A DNA stretch of 64,000 bases from a bacterium (GTDB lineage: Bacteria > Hydrothermota > UBA3073 > JACQXS01 > JAQTXJ01): the NCBI GenBank assembly GCA_028716385.1, contig JAQUPX010000005.1, forward strand, positions 62,001 through 126,000. The letters run 5' to 3'. The position numbers and the translations under genes were made by a program. The notes beneath the pieces are model-generated. The model was not told the DNA's origin and did no database searches. It saw only the letters and a program-made list of their open reading frames with translations. Below are positions 19,112 through 27,364 of this stretch, piece by piece; position 1 is the first letter of the stretch, and the number at the start of each line of letters is the position of its first letter.

Positions 19112-19297
19112 TTAATCTTCTATTATGATAGCTTGTGTCGGGCATGAATCAGCAGCTTCTTTGCAGTTACTTTCATTACAAGCTTCCAAATTGATTACAT
19201 GTGCTTTTTCGTCTTCCTGTATCTGGAAAACATCCGGACATAAAGATTCACATACTCCACATCCTGTACAGGTTTCCTTATCTATTCCTATACGCAT
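19112..19297 (-). CDS. single-cluster [4Fe-4S] ferredoxin
   Basis: 61-residue electron carrier. The first half carries CTGCGVCESLCP and the C-terminal half has CNESNC and DSCPTQAI. This spacing resembles the Desulfovibrio gigas/Bacillus type with one [4Fe-4S] cluster, where the remaining cysteines can form a disulphide. A GGGAGGAAAG ribosome site precedes the ATG. It is encoded on the same strand as lpdA and the MFS transporter, and it could serve a nearby oxidoreductase. The partner is not identifiable here. Confidence 0.9.
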   Translation of the reverse strand: MRIGIDKETCTGCGVCESLCPDVFQIQEDEKAHVINLEACNESNCKEAADSCPTQAIIIED

Positions 19298-19384
19298 CTT
19301 TCCTCCCTATTTTTCTAAACTTAATTTAATTGCATTTAGCATTAAGAACTATAAGTGTCAAGTTTTATTTACATACCATTTTTC

Positions 19385-20602
19385 TTATTTTTTCAACACG
19401 GGTGGCTTTACCAAAAAAGTCAACATTGCTATTACCAGACAGAGAATCCCTACAACAACGAATATTAAAGAGTAATTATTATTTGTTGACTGTAAAACTT
19501 TTGGCGCAAAAAGATTGCTAAGTAATCCACCGAATCCATAAGCAGTAAATACAAAACCATAATTTACCCCTGAATTTTTAGTTCCATAATAGTCGGCAGT
19601 AATTGCAGGGAAAATAGCTAAATAACCGCCAAAACATAAACCAACTAATGAAATACCAATCCAGAAGTAAGCAGGAAAAACCGGAATAATATTTAATAAA
19701 AGTATTGTTATTCCGCAAATAATGAATATAAGGAACAAAGCCTTAATCCTACCGATAGAATCGGATATTTTACCCCAGAATATTCTACCGAAGGCATTAA
19801 ATATCCCAAGCACCATTACTCCAACCGTAGCAAGACTTACTGAAAGTTTTCCTACGTCCTGGCCAATCGGTGAAGCTTGTCCGATAATCATAAGTCCTGC
19901 TGCGCAACCTATGAAATACATTGCCCAGATAAGATAAAATTCTTTTGTTTTCAACATTTCCTGGAAAGAAAAATCATGTTTTGTTACACTGGTTTTTGCG
20001 GATGGCTTGAATCCTTCCGGTAACCAACCTGCAGGAGGGTTCTTTAAAAACTGAGCCCCGATAATAATAACTATAAGGAAAATTATGCCAAGTATAATAA
20101 AAGTGGAACCAACTCCTTTGGATGCAATGAGAGATTTGGCGATAGGTGCAAAGATAAGAGATGCTGCACCAAAACCAAATACCGATAATCCGGTAATTAA
20201 ACCTCTCATATCGGGAAACCATTTTACTCCGGTAGCAATTGGACACCCATAAGCCAATCCAACACCAATACCGCCAATTACCCCATAAGAAATGGCAATT
20301 CCAACGATGGTTTTTGATAAACCTGCTAAAACAAGACCAATAGCTAGTAAAATACCTCCGGTTGTAGCAACAACTTTCGGTCCTTTTTTATCCAGCCATC
20401 TTCCTCCAACGATTGTAGAAAGAGCAAAAAATACAAGCACTAGTGCAAATGGCAAACTTGCCTGTGTTAAAGAAAAATTAAAAGGTTCTGCCTGTAAAGG
20501 TTTGCGGAATACACTCCACGTGTATATTGCTCCAAGACACATTTGAATTAAAATCCCACCTACAACTACCGACCAGCGATTCGTTTTTTTATCGCCATTC
20601 AT
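19385..20602 (-). CDS. OFA-family MFS transporter (oxalate/formate antiporter-like)
   Basis: 405 residues with about 12 transmembrane helices. The start segment RWSVVVGGILIQMCLGAIYTW and the loop GRWLDKKGPKVVATTGG are typical of the OxlT/OFA branch of the major facilitator superfamily. The second half has FGRIFWGKISDSIGR, the second MFS loop. Substrates in the family include oxalate/formate and other monocarboxylates such as lactate. A strong AAGGAGGAGAAAG ribosome site precedes the ATG. Given fhs at 5.7 kb, formate transport is attractive, but nothing in the sequence proves it. Confidence 0.88.
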   Translation of the reverse strand: MNGDKKTNRWSVVVGGILIQMCLGAIYTWSVFRKPLQAEPFNFSLTQASLPFALVLVFFALSTIVGGRWLDKKGPKVVATTGGILLAIGLVLAGLSKTIVGIAISYGVIGGIGVGLAYGCPIATGVKWFPDMRGLITGLSVFGFGAASLIFAPIAKSLIASKGVGSTFIILGIIFLIVIIIGAQFLKNPPAGWLPEGFKPSAKTSVTKHDFSFQEMLKTKEFYLIWAMYFIGCAAGLMIIGQASPIGQDVGKLSVSLATVGVMVLGIFNAFGRIFWGKISDSIGRIKALFLIFIICGITILLLNIIPVFPAYFWIGISLVGLCFGGYLAIFPAITADYYGTKNSGVNYGFVFTAYGFGGLLSNLFAPKVLQSTNNNYSLIFVVVGILCLVIAMLTFLVKPPVLKK

Positions 20603-20923
20603 CTTTCTCCTCCTTGATATTTTATTACCACCAAAAACTTTAAAATAATTATCCTGAAATTATACTTTAAATATTATCTGTCAAGGAATAATTCCAACTA
20701 AGTTAACTAAACAAATTGTTAACAACTTCGTATTAAGGCGGTTTGGCGCGAAACAAAGAAATTTCGCAAAATTCATTGACAATTAATGTATAAGATTTTA
20801 TACAAAGGAATATAAATAATTCGAATCTTATTATTTGTTTGCAGAAAGATAAGCCTAGCATAGCTGGATAATCTGCCTGAGGTGGACTAAAGGTCGTTAC
20901 CTAAGGGCTTATAAGGGGGAGAA
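20603..20923. promoter_or_regulatory. divergent control region between the MFS transporter and the DUF3160 gene
   Basis: For the plus gene, TTGACA at 20776-20781 and TTATAC at 20798-20803 (16-nt spacer) predict a start near 20810 and a leader of about 115 nt. That leader contains a stem ATAAGCC (20849-20855) with GGGCTTAT (20905-20912) lying just before the GGGGGAG ribosome site, so it could affect translation. For the minus gene, TATAAT lies at 20659-20664 and TTGACA at 20679-20684 (complement), with an unusually short 14-nt spacer. Two GTTAAC sites occur near 20702 and 20718. Confidence 0.4.
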
Positions 20924-22918
20924 ATGTTAAACGTATTAATATTTTCGATGGTACTTAGATTGTCTCCGCAGCTTGAAGCCAAACTTGATTCGTCAAGTTT
21001 TGTTATAGTGCCTAGTAGCGAAAGAAATATTTACGATATTTATGAACATTGTAAAAAATCCGACCAGCCTGTTGTTGTTACTACTGACATTATATTTCAT
21101 ACTACTCACTTAGCGTATGATTACTCTTTGAGAATAGCTGAATTAAACTCTTTGCTCCCTAAACTTGATACCCTTACGCTTGGAATGCTAAAAGCTACCG
21201 TCAACCAGTTAGGACAGACAAAAAATGAAACAATAAAATCAGTCCTTAGTGATAATCTCGCATTTTTTGGAGTAGCTGCAAAATTATTGGAATTAGAAAT
21301 ACCCGATAATGTCCCTGATGAAGTAAAAGAACAAATAAACAACGAGTTCAAATTAGTTAATGAACATAAAGGTATAAGGGAATCTCCAATATTTGGCTAT
21401 AAAGAAGATTATACTCAATATATTCCACGAGGCCATTATACGAGAAATTATAAATTTGAAAATTATTTCAAAACGATGATGTGGTATGGAAGAATAGGTT
21501 TCTATCTGAAACCGGATCCCTCTATGTATCCCGATGATATGATTATAGACCCGGTAAAAGAAGGAATTAAACTTACAAGAAGTGCTATCCTTATAACAAA
21601 AACAATTAAAGCATCAAGCACCCTGACAAGATTATGGAAAGAAATTTACAAACCTACCACATCCTTTGTCGGGAAAGCGGATGATTTTACTATTGAAGAT
21701 TATTCTAAACTCGTAAAAGATGTTAATATAACGCAAGACAACTCCATATTATTATTTGTAACAAAAGTAAATAAACTTCCTTCGCCCCAAATTGTATCAA
21801 TTGTAACGGAGAGCAATGATTCTCTTGGATTGAAAAACTTCAGGTTTATGGGACAAAGATTTATTTTTGATACATATGCATTCCAGAATCTTGTCTATCC
21901 CAAAGTATGCAAATACCTTCCCAATAAAGAAAAAGAAATAACGGATACGATTCTTCCTTTTACTGCCGAAAAAACGCCTGCCGGAATAATGAGATGTTTC
22001 CCAAGAGGACTGGATTTAATGTCTGTTTTGGGTAGTAAAGCTGCCGCAGGTATACTTTACAATAGCGGTGATGTAAACTATGAAAATTATAAAGAACAAT
22101 CCGTAAAAATGAAAAATTACTTTGATTATCTTTCCGTGCCGGAATGGAAATCAAACTTGTATTCCCAATGGTTATATTCTATCAGGTTGCTTTTAAACGA
22201 TAAACACTCTAATTGTCCGTCATTTATGCTTTCTAACGAATGGGCATTAAAAGAACTCAATTCTGTTCTCGGTAGCTGGTCGGAACTAAAACACGATGCA
22301 ATCCTTTATAGTAAAGAAAGTTATACTTTAATGACTACCTCTTTGCCAAGAAAACCTGAATTTACTAAAGGATGGGTTGAACCTTATCCCGAAGTTTATA
22401 AAGAACTTTCGGATATGATAACCAAACTTTCAACTATAACCAATTATCCAAAGAATGTAAAAAATAAACTAACAAATTATGCCGATATATTAACTCAATT
22501 GTCCGAAATTTCGGAAAAAGAACTGACGGGTAAGCCTTTAACAAAAAAAGAGTCTGACCTTATATGGAATATTGGAAGCACGCTCAAAGGCATAACGGTA
22601 TTTCCCGACGAAATTATGAAACAAATTACTTCCGGCACGGATGATGAAATGGCTATAATTGCGGATATTCATACTGACCCGAATTCGAGACAGGCTCTTG
22701 AAGAAGCAGTAGGTTATGCAAATACCATTTATGTGAGGTTACCTGCTTCGGCTCCGGACAAGGCAGACGAATGCACGCTTATGGGGGGAGTGTTCTCTTA
22801 TTACGAATTCAAAACTCCTATAGATGAACGTTATACAGATGAGAAATGGCAAAAGGAATTGAAAAATCGGCAAGTTCCACTGCAGGATTGGTTTTACCCG
22901 GTAGTAAGAGAATATTAA
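20924..22918 (+). CDS. DUF3160 domain protein
   Basis: 664 residues, nearly all DUF3160-like. Recognisable segments are VVTTDIIFHTTHLAYDYSL, YTQYIPRGHYTRN with the following MMWYGRIGFYL, and a C-terminal VGYANTIYVRLPA and FSYYEFKTPIDERYTD. The domain is found in secreted or periplasmic proteins of several uncultivated and FCB-type lineages and has no settled function. The first 15 residues are hydrophobic (MLNVLIFSMVLRL) but form a weak signal peptide at best. It is a single gene with its own leader and a GGGGGAG ribosome site, ended by a palindrome. Confidence 0.8.
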   Translation: MLNVLIFSMVLRLSPQLEAKLDSSSFVIVPSSERNIYDIYEHCKKSDQPVVVTTDIIFHTTHLAYDYSLRIAELNSLLPKLDTLTLGMLKATVNQLGQTKNETIKSVLSDNLAFFGVAAKLLELEIPDNVPDEVKEQINNEFKLVNEHKGIRESPIFGYKEDYTQYIPRGHYTRNYKFENYFKTMMWYGRIGFYLKPDPSMYPDDMIIDPVKEGIKLTRSAILITKTIKASSTLTRLWKEIYKPTTSFVGKADDFTIEDYSKLVKDVNITQDNSILLFVTKVNKLPSPQIVSIVTESNDSLGLKNFRFMGQRFIFDTYAFQNLVYPKVCKYLPNKEKEITDTILPFTAEKTPAGIMRCFPRGLDLMSVLGSKAAAGILYNSGDVNYENYKEQSVKMKNYFDYLSVPEWKSNLYSQWLYSIRLLLNDKHSNCPSFMLSNEWALKELNSVLGSWSELKHDAILYSKESYTLMTTSLPRKPEFTKGWVEPYPEVYKELSDMITKLSTITNYPKNVKNKLTNYADILTQLSEISEKELTGKPLTKKESDLIWNIGSTLKGITVFPDEIMKQITSGTDDEMAIIADIHTDPNSRQALEEAVGYANTIYVRLPASAPDKADECTLMGGVFSYYEFKTPIDERYTDEKWQKELKNRQVPLQDWFYPVVREY

Positions 22919-22925
22919 TTTTGTA

Positions 22926-22947
22926 AGGACAGATTATAATCTGTCCT
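22926..22947. terminator. perfect palindrome after the DUF3160 gene
   Basis: AGGACAGATTA and TAATCTGTCCT form an 11-bp perfect palindrome 7 bases after the stop codon. It is followed by AAAACAG rather than a T-run, so it is a possible bidirectional terminator or mRNA-stabilising hairpin. Confidence 0.5.
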
Positions 22948-22976
22948 AAAACAGAAGAAGTAGAAATTTATATTTC

Positions 22977-23004
22977 TTGACGCTTTGGTATTAATATGTA
23001 AATT
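22977..23004 (+). promoter_or_regulatory. promoter giving a probable leaderless lgt mRNA
   Basis: TTGACG at 22977-22982, a 16-nt spacer and TAAATT at 22999-23004. The lgt ATG is 9 nt after the -10 box and no Shine-Dalgarno sequence lies between. Confidence 0.55.
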
Positions 23005-23013
23005 AAGCTTGAT

Positions 23014-23808
23014 ATGCATCGTGTAATCGTTAATCTTGGACCTATTTCAATTACTTCCTGGGGGCTTTCACTTGCCCTTGCTTTTTTTATAGGCATCTGG
23101 CTTGTGGATAAAAGGGCTCAGAAATATAATATCTCCCGTCCCGTAATCGCAGACCTTTGTTTCTTAATAATAATTTCCAGTGTTATCGGGGCAAGAGGCG
23201 CGTACATAATTGAAAACTTTACTTACTACAGTAAGCAACCTATGGAAATATTCAAAATATGGGAAGGCGGAATGATTCTTTATGGCGGTGTTTTGGTTGC
23301 CATTTTGTGCGGTATTATTTTTCTTAAACGCAAACGCATAAACGTTCTAAACGTAATGGATATATTTGCTCCTTCACTTGCTATGGGAATTGGAATCGGA
23401 AGGTTAGGATGTTTTTTTAACGGCTGTTGTTTTGGAAGACCTACGAATTTGCCATGGGGAATGGCTTTCCCTCCGGACTCGCCTGCAGGCAGCGCATTCC
23501 AATCCGGGATGCATATTCACCCGACTCAGATATACGAAGGTTTAGCTGGGTTTTGTATCTTTGGATTCCTTTTATTGCTTGAAAAAACAGTTCCCTCAAT
23601 AGCAAAGAAAAGTAGAGGTTATTTATTCTGGATATTATTGATTCTATATTCTATCTGGAGATTTTTTATAGATTATATAAGATATTATGAGTCGAATGCG
23701 TATGTATTTGCCGGATTTACTCATGGACAAATTGTATCCATAGGTATATCTTTAGTAAGTATTATAGCCATTATATTAGTCAGTAGTAAAAAAACTATTG
23801 CCCATTAA
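23014..23808 (+). CDS. lgt: prolipoprotein diacylglyceryl transferase
   Basis: 264-residue polytopic inner-membrane enzyme. It transfers diacylglycerol from phosphatidylglycerol to the lipobox cysteine, the first step of lipoprotein maturation. The signature GRLGCFFNGCCFGRP is clear, with GARGAYIIEN and EGGMILYGGV upstream and the His segment HPTQIYE downstream. About seven hydrophobic helices and normal length are seen. It is a single gene. One predicted substrate in the window is the lipoprotein at 53.7-54.3 kb. Confidence 0.95.
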   Translation: MHRVIVNLGPISITSWGLSLALAFFIGIWLVDKRAQKYNISRPVIADLCFLIIISSVIGARGAYIIENFTYYSKQPMEIFKIWEGGMILYGGVLVAILCGIIFLKRKRINVLNVMDIFAPSLAMGIGIGRLGCFFNGCCFGRPTNLPWGMAFPPDSPAGSAFQSGMHIHPTQIYEGLAGFCIFGFLLLLEKTVPSIAKKSRGYLFWILLILYSIWRFFIDYIRYYESNAYVFAGFTHGQIVSIGISLVSIIAIILVSSKKTIAH

Positions 23809-24267
23809 TTTTCACCGCAGAGATGCAAAACCCGGAGAGAACAAAATTTTTGGACGCAGATGAACGCAGATAAACAGGATATCAAATTTTAACACAAAGA
23901 ATTAACCGCGATTACTTGGAGTTTGTTCCGTCAGGAACATTGCTCCGAGTTATCCAGAGGGGAGATCATAAAATTTTTTTATCGGGTTTATAACAAATTA
24001 TGTTGTGGGTTTCTGGAATGTAACATCTGGAATATCCCGCTCAGGCGGTGACCGACTTGGCGGTGAAAGTATATGGAAATGTTATATTGAAATAAGACTT
24101 TTATTTAATTTTGGACCTAACCCGGAAATCAAAAGGAAAGCATTTGATAATAGCAGAAAGAAAGATTTTAAGGATCTTGATAATCGGCGATTACAAGCTC
24201 TTTGGTTGTTTAGAGCTTGTTATCCAGAGGGGAAATCTGCGTCCTAAAAAAGATTTTTTCTTATAAA
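23809..24267. repeat. intergenic repeat region with two covarying hairpins
   Basis: A GGACGCAGAT/ACGCAGAT fragment occurs at 23852-23874. Two hairpins follow, both preceded by GCGATTA and followed by TATCCAGAGGGG but with different arms. The first is 23914-23950: ACTTGGAG and CTCCGAGT enclosing an inner GTTCC-GTCA-GGAAC stem. The second is 24193-24220: ACAAGCTCT and AGAGCTTGT. Between them is GC-rich palindromic sequence near 24037-24065. The open frame at 24005-24247 is not considered a gene. Confidence 0.65.
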
Positions 24268-25398
24268 ATGAAAAAAGTTGCCTGTCTTATGAGTGGCGGA
24301 GTAGATTCATCGGTAGCTTGCGCAATATTAAAAGAACAGGGATTTGATGTAATCGGATTCACTTTAAAACTGTGGAATGATGGCTCAAAATGTTGCGATA
24401 CAAAAGATATTTATGATGCAAGAAGAATTGCAGACCGCTTAAATATCCCTCACTATCTTATAAATATGGAAAAAGAGTTCAAAGAAAATGTGATAGATTA
24501 TTTTGTGTCGGAATATACAAATGGCAGAACCCCAAATCCCTGTGTGGTTTGTAACCAGAAAATTAAACTTGGAAAGTTCATAGAAAAAATGTGCAACTCC
24601 GTTCTATCCGAGAAACAAAACGGTATAGAATTTATTGCTACCGGACATTACGCACAGGTTTGTCATATCGATAACAGATATATTCTTAAAAAAAGCAAAG
24701 CTCTGTTGAAAGACCAATCGTATTTTCTCGCACAATTATCACAGGATTCATTGGCTAAAGTAATTTTTCCGCTTGCCGGGTTAAAAAAAACGGAAGTAAA
24801 ACAAAAAGCAATTGAACTCAACTTAAATTTGGAAAACAAAAAAGAATCCCAGGAAATATGTTTTATTCCTGATAACGACCATATAAGCTTTATCGGTAAA
24901 TATAAACAAATTGAACCGGGCGAAATAACCGATAAAACAGGCAAAGTTCTTGGTTGCCATCCGGGTATTCCAAAATATACTATTGGTCAACGAAAAGGGA
25001 TAAAATTATCGGCTAAAAATCCGTTGTATGTCATAGAAATTGATGCCGATAAAAATAGAATTATTGTCGGCGAAAATAACGATTTATACATAGAAAGTAT
25101 GCTTGTAGACAACTTAAATTGGATAAGCGTTGAAAACCCGGTTTTACCTATGTCTGTGAGCGTTAAAATACGATACAATCAAATACCGGTAGAGGCAGAA
25201 TTATTAGCTGTGGCTAAAGGGATGGGACACCCCGCTAAGTCGCAGATCCCGTCCCGGCGGTGGGCGGCGGATATTCTTGTGAAATTTAATTCTCCTCAAC
25301 GTGCAGTTACTCCCGGGCAGCTTGCAGTATTTTATAAAGAAGATGTCGTCATAGGAAGCGGATGGATAAGAATCTCTAATCCGCGAACACAGAGATAA
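24268..25398 (+). CDS. mnmA: tRNA-specific 2-thiouridylase MnmA with an in-frame insert
   Basis: 376-residue enzyme that thiolates U34 of Lys/Glu/Gln tRNAs. The PP-loop is in ACLMSGGVDSSVA at the N-terminus. The catalytic cysteines lie in NPCVVCN and SQEICFIPD, and the C-terminal beta-barrel ends in AVTPGQLAVFY. The open frame reaches back to 24217, but MKKVACLMSGGVDSS at 24268 is the normal N-terminus. The segment around residues 318-336 (KGMGHPAKSQIPSRRWAA) is longer than in typical MnmA and is encoded by GC-rich palindromic DNA unlike its surroundings. It complements MnmG at the window start, both acting on the wobble uridine. Confidence 0.94.
   Translation: MKKVACLMSGGVDSSVACAILKEQGFDVIGFTLKLWNDGSKCCDTKDIYDARRIADRLNIPHYLINMEKEFKENVIDYFVSEYTNGRTPNPCVVCNQKIKLGKFIEKMCNSVLSEKQNGIEFIATGHYAQVCHIDNRYILKKSKALLKDQSYFLAQLSQDSLAKVIFPLAGLKKTEVKQKAIELNLNLENKKESQEICFIPDNDHISFIGKYKQIEPGEITDKTGKVLGCHPGIPKYTIGQRKGIKLSAKNPLYVIEIDADKNRIIVGENNDLYIESMLVDNLNWISVENPVLPMSVSVKIRYNQIPVEAELLAVAKGMGHPAKSQIPSRRWAADILVKFNSPQRAVTPGQLAVFYKEDVVIGSGWIRISNPRTQR
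25222..25272. repeat. GC-rich palindromic insert inside mnmA
   Basis: The stretch contains CACCCCGCTAAGTCG, then GATCCCGTCCCGGCGG and TGGGCGGCGG, a composition very unlike the AT-rich gene around it. It resembles intergenic palindromes at 25733-25748 (CCCCGCTTAGGCGGG) and 36282-36298 (CCCCGCTTAGTCGGGG). It stays in frame and adds about 15 residues to a loop between two conserved segments of the MnmA barrel. Confidence 0.6.
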
Positions 25399-25410
25399 AA
25401 ATTTTAAGAA

Positions 25411-25886
25411 TTTTTGGACGCTGATACACGCAGATTTTCATGATAAAAGATAACAAACAAAGAATAATTGGATAAAAAAAATAAATGAACGGACAAAAAA
25501 GGATTTTTATATGGATCGAACAAGATTAAAAAACCTGATAACTCCCCTTAGAATCTGTTTTTTGTTTTCAAATCTGCGTGGATCTATACGAGAATCATTT
25601 TCTTAGTTTTTTTAGGATTTGTTCGTTTTTTAACCTTCTAATTTTTTATCCTTTTGTTATCTGAGAAATCTGCGTCCAGAATTCTGTTCTTTTTTGTATT
25701 TCGTATCCGTTTTTATCCGTGAAAAAGGAGTTTACCCCGCTTAGGCGGGACGTCTCTGCGGTGAATATTTGTTTTTAGTTTTTGACACTATGGCTTTCTC
25801 TGTGGTCTCTGTGGTTGCATTTATCCGTTCCTACTTAAAACACTAAAAATCTAACCACAGCAGAGGGCACAGAGAACAGGAATTAA
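25411..25886. repeat. copy 1 of the ~320-bp dispersed intergenic element (E1), plus flanking CACAGAG-type repeats
   Basis: E1 spans about 25411-25722. It starts TTTTTGGACGCTGAT and ends TTCGTATCCGT. A collinear, nearly identical copy lies at 32335-32668 (E2) and an inverted copy at 46958-47330 (E3). The 5' end (ACGCAGATTTTCA) and the complement of the 3' end (ACGGATTTTCACGG, best seen in E2/E3) are imperfect inverted repeats. No coding frame is conserved. From 25723 to 25886 there are a CCCCGCTTAGGCGGG palindrome and TCTCTGTGGTCTCTGTGG / CACAGCAGAGGGCACAGAG repeats. No gene is seen. Confidence 0.75.
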
Positions 25887-26615
25887 TTAAACTTTTGCTA
25901 TTACTACGGCATACACATCTTCTGCGCCTGCTTTATAAAGTTCCCGTGAACATTCATCCAGAGTAGCTCCTGTTGTACATACATCATCAACGACTATTAT
26001 TCTTTTATTTTTTACCGCCTCCGAATTTTTCACCGTAAAAGCATCTTTGACGTTTAACGTTCTTTTTTCTTTTCTTACCTCTCTATCCAAATCTTTACCG
26101 GAGAAAGATTTTTGTGGTTGGGTTCTTTTCACTTGAACCAAGGTATCATTTATCATTGGGATACCCGTTATTTTTGAGATTTCGGTTGCCAGAATTTCAC
26201 TTTGATTGAATCCTCTTTGTCGTCTTACCACTCTATGTATAGGAACAGGGATAATAACATCCGCAGAAAAAATAAACTCATCTTGTTTGATAAGAACTGC
26301 CATAAGGGATGCAAGTCTTTTCCCGAGAGAAAGTTTCTGCCTGTTTTTGAATAACAATACGAAGTCTCTCGCGACATCGCCATATTCGCTCAAGGCGATT
26401 AATCTTGTAAACTGGTGTGGATTTTTTATGCAGTCATTACATACATTTTCACCGCCGGTCGGTTTTCCACATCTCGCACAAAAAGGAGGGACAATAACGG
26501 GAATACCGTTAAAACATTCGTTGCATACTATTTTCTCGTCTGCTTCAAGATACTTTTTACATATGCTGCAATGAGGAGGAAAAATGAAATTCAAAAAATC
26601 GTGTAAAAAGCTCAT
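25887..26615 (-). CDS. comF: ComF family phosphoribosyltransferase-like protein
   Basis: 242 residues: an N-terminal double zinc ribbon (CSICKKYL...CNEC and CARCGKPTGG...CNDC, about residues 16-60) and a C-terminal type I phosphoribosyltransferase fold with the PRPP-loop IVVDDVCTTGATL near residue 210. ComF proteins act in competence-linked DNA uptake or processing; their enzymatic role is unsettled. Length is typical. No other competence gene is adjacent. The minus-strand start ATG at 26615 follows an AT-rich leader with no clear SD. Confidence 0.9.
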   Translation of the reverse strand: MSFLHDFLNFIFPPHCSICKKYLEADEKIVCNECFNGIPVIVPPFCARCGKPTGGENVCNDCIKNPHQFTRLIALSEYGDVARDFVLLFKNRQKLSLGKRLASLMAVLIKQDEFIFSADVIIPVPIHRVVRRQRGFNQSEILATEISKITGIPMINDTLVQVKRTQPQKSFSGKDLDREVRKEKRTLNVKDAFTVKNSEAVKNKRIIVVDDVCTTGATLDECSRELYKAGAEDVYAVVIAKV

Positions 26616-26677
26616 ACTTTTTGAAACAACGGTAATCCCAACTTACTTAACCTACTCAACTTAGGTGCATAAAAAGA

Positions 26678-26712
26678 TAAGGGAGGACTCTTTATTTAAG
26701 AACCCTCCCTTA
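26678..26712 (-). terminator. rho-independent terminator of the HU gene
   Basis: The arms TAAGGGAGG (26678-26686) and CCTCCCTTA (26704-26712) are perfectly complementary. Read on the minus strand, the hairpin is followed by TCTTTTTATG, a T-rich tail, placing it just after the hup stop codon at 26725. Confidence 0.8.
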
Positions 26713-26724
26713 GATTTTGCAAAT

Positions 26725-26997
26725 TTATTTTACTCTGCTTCTTAATTTTGTACCGGGCTGGAATCTTGGGACTTTTTTGGCAGGAACGCTAATTGTAGCG
26801 CCTGTTCTTGGATTCCTGGCTTTTCTGGCTGCTCTCTTTTTAATTGAGAATGTCCCAAAACCTACGAGTGTAACTTTTTCTCCCCTTATGAGCGCATTAA
26901 CAATTTCGTTTGTAAACGTAGTAACTGCCATTTCCGCCTTTTTCTTTGTGATTTCGCACCCACCGGCGATTTTTTCCACAAGGTCTACTTTTTTCAT
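26725..26997 (-). CDS. DNA-binding protein HU
   Basis: 90-residue nucleoid protein. It starts MKKVDLVEKIAGG, carries the dimer-core GFGTFSIKKRAARK and the DNA-clasping arm motif ARKARNPRTG followed by ISVPAKKVPRFQPG. It binds and bends DNA non-specifically as a dimer. A strong GGAGGG ribosome site precedes the ATG and a terminator follows directly, so it is monocistronic and probably highly expressed. Its upstream region contains a large palindrome. Confidence 0.97.
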   Translation of the reverse strand: MKKVDLVEKIAGGCEITKKKAEMAVTTFTNEIVNALIRGEKVTLVGFGTFSIKKRAARKARNPRTGATISVPAKKVPRFQPGTKLRSRVK

Positions 26998-27364
26998 TTT
27001 ACTTCACCCTCCTTCGTTTTTCTACTACTTATAGCTATTCTCAGGTGTCATCGCCTGAAAACATAACAACGACAAGCATTTTAGCTTAAAATTGGATGCG
27101 TTGTTATGCCACACTTTTATAACTTACTATGTTGTTTGTCAAGTATTTTTTTGTGCCATTTTTTTGTAAGTATATTCCCTTGATTCCATTGAATCGATTT
27201 CTATTTAAGTCGAAGTGGTGGTGTGCATTGGGTGTCCAGAATATAAATAAAATACCCCTTGACAAAAAGGCAATAAAACGTCATATGTATAATATAAAGA
27301 CAAAAATGTATGTGTTGAAGGTTTATTAGATTGTCGTTATCACTTTAAAGGAGGGTGATTAAAT
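26998..27364. promoter_or_regulatory. divergent region between HU and the C1 peptidase, with a large palindrome
   Basis: The outer arms CATAACAACG (27062-27071) and CGTTGTTATG (27099-27108) are perfectly complementary and enclose an inner ATTTTA-GCT-TAAAAT stem near 27078-27092. It lies in the HU upstream region and may form a regulatory or terminator-like structure. On the plus strand, TTGACA at 27259-27264 and TATAAT at 27288-27293 have a long 23-nt spacing, so the promoter call for the peptidase is weak. The peptidase has an AAAGGAGGGTG ribosome site at about 27348-27358. Confidence 0.45.

Noticed and set aside
24005-24247. Open frame of 80 codons before mnmA
   Set aside because: It runs through GC-rich palindromes and both covarying hairpins, has no ribosome site or recognisable protein pattern, and its codons simply follow repeat DNA.
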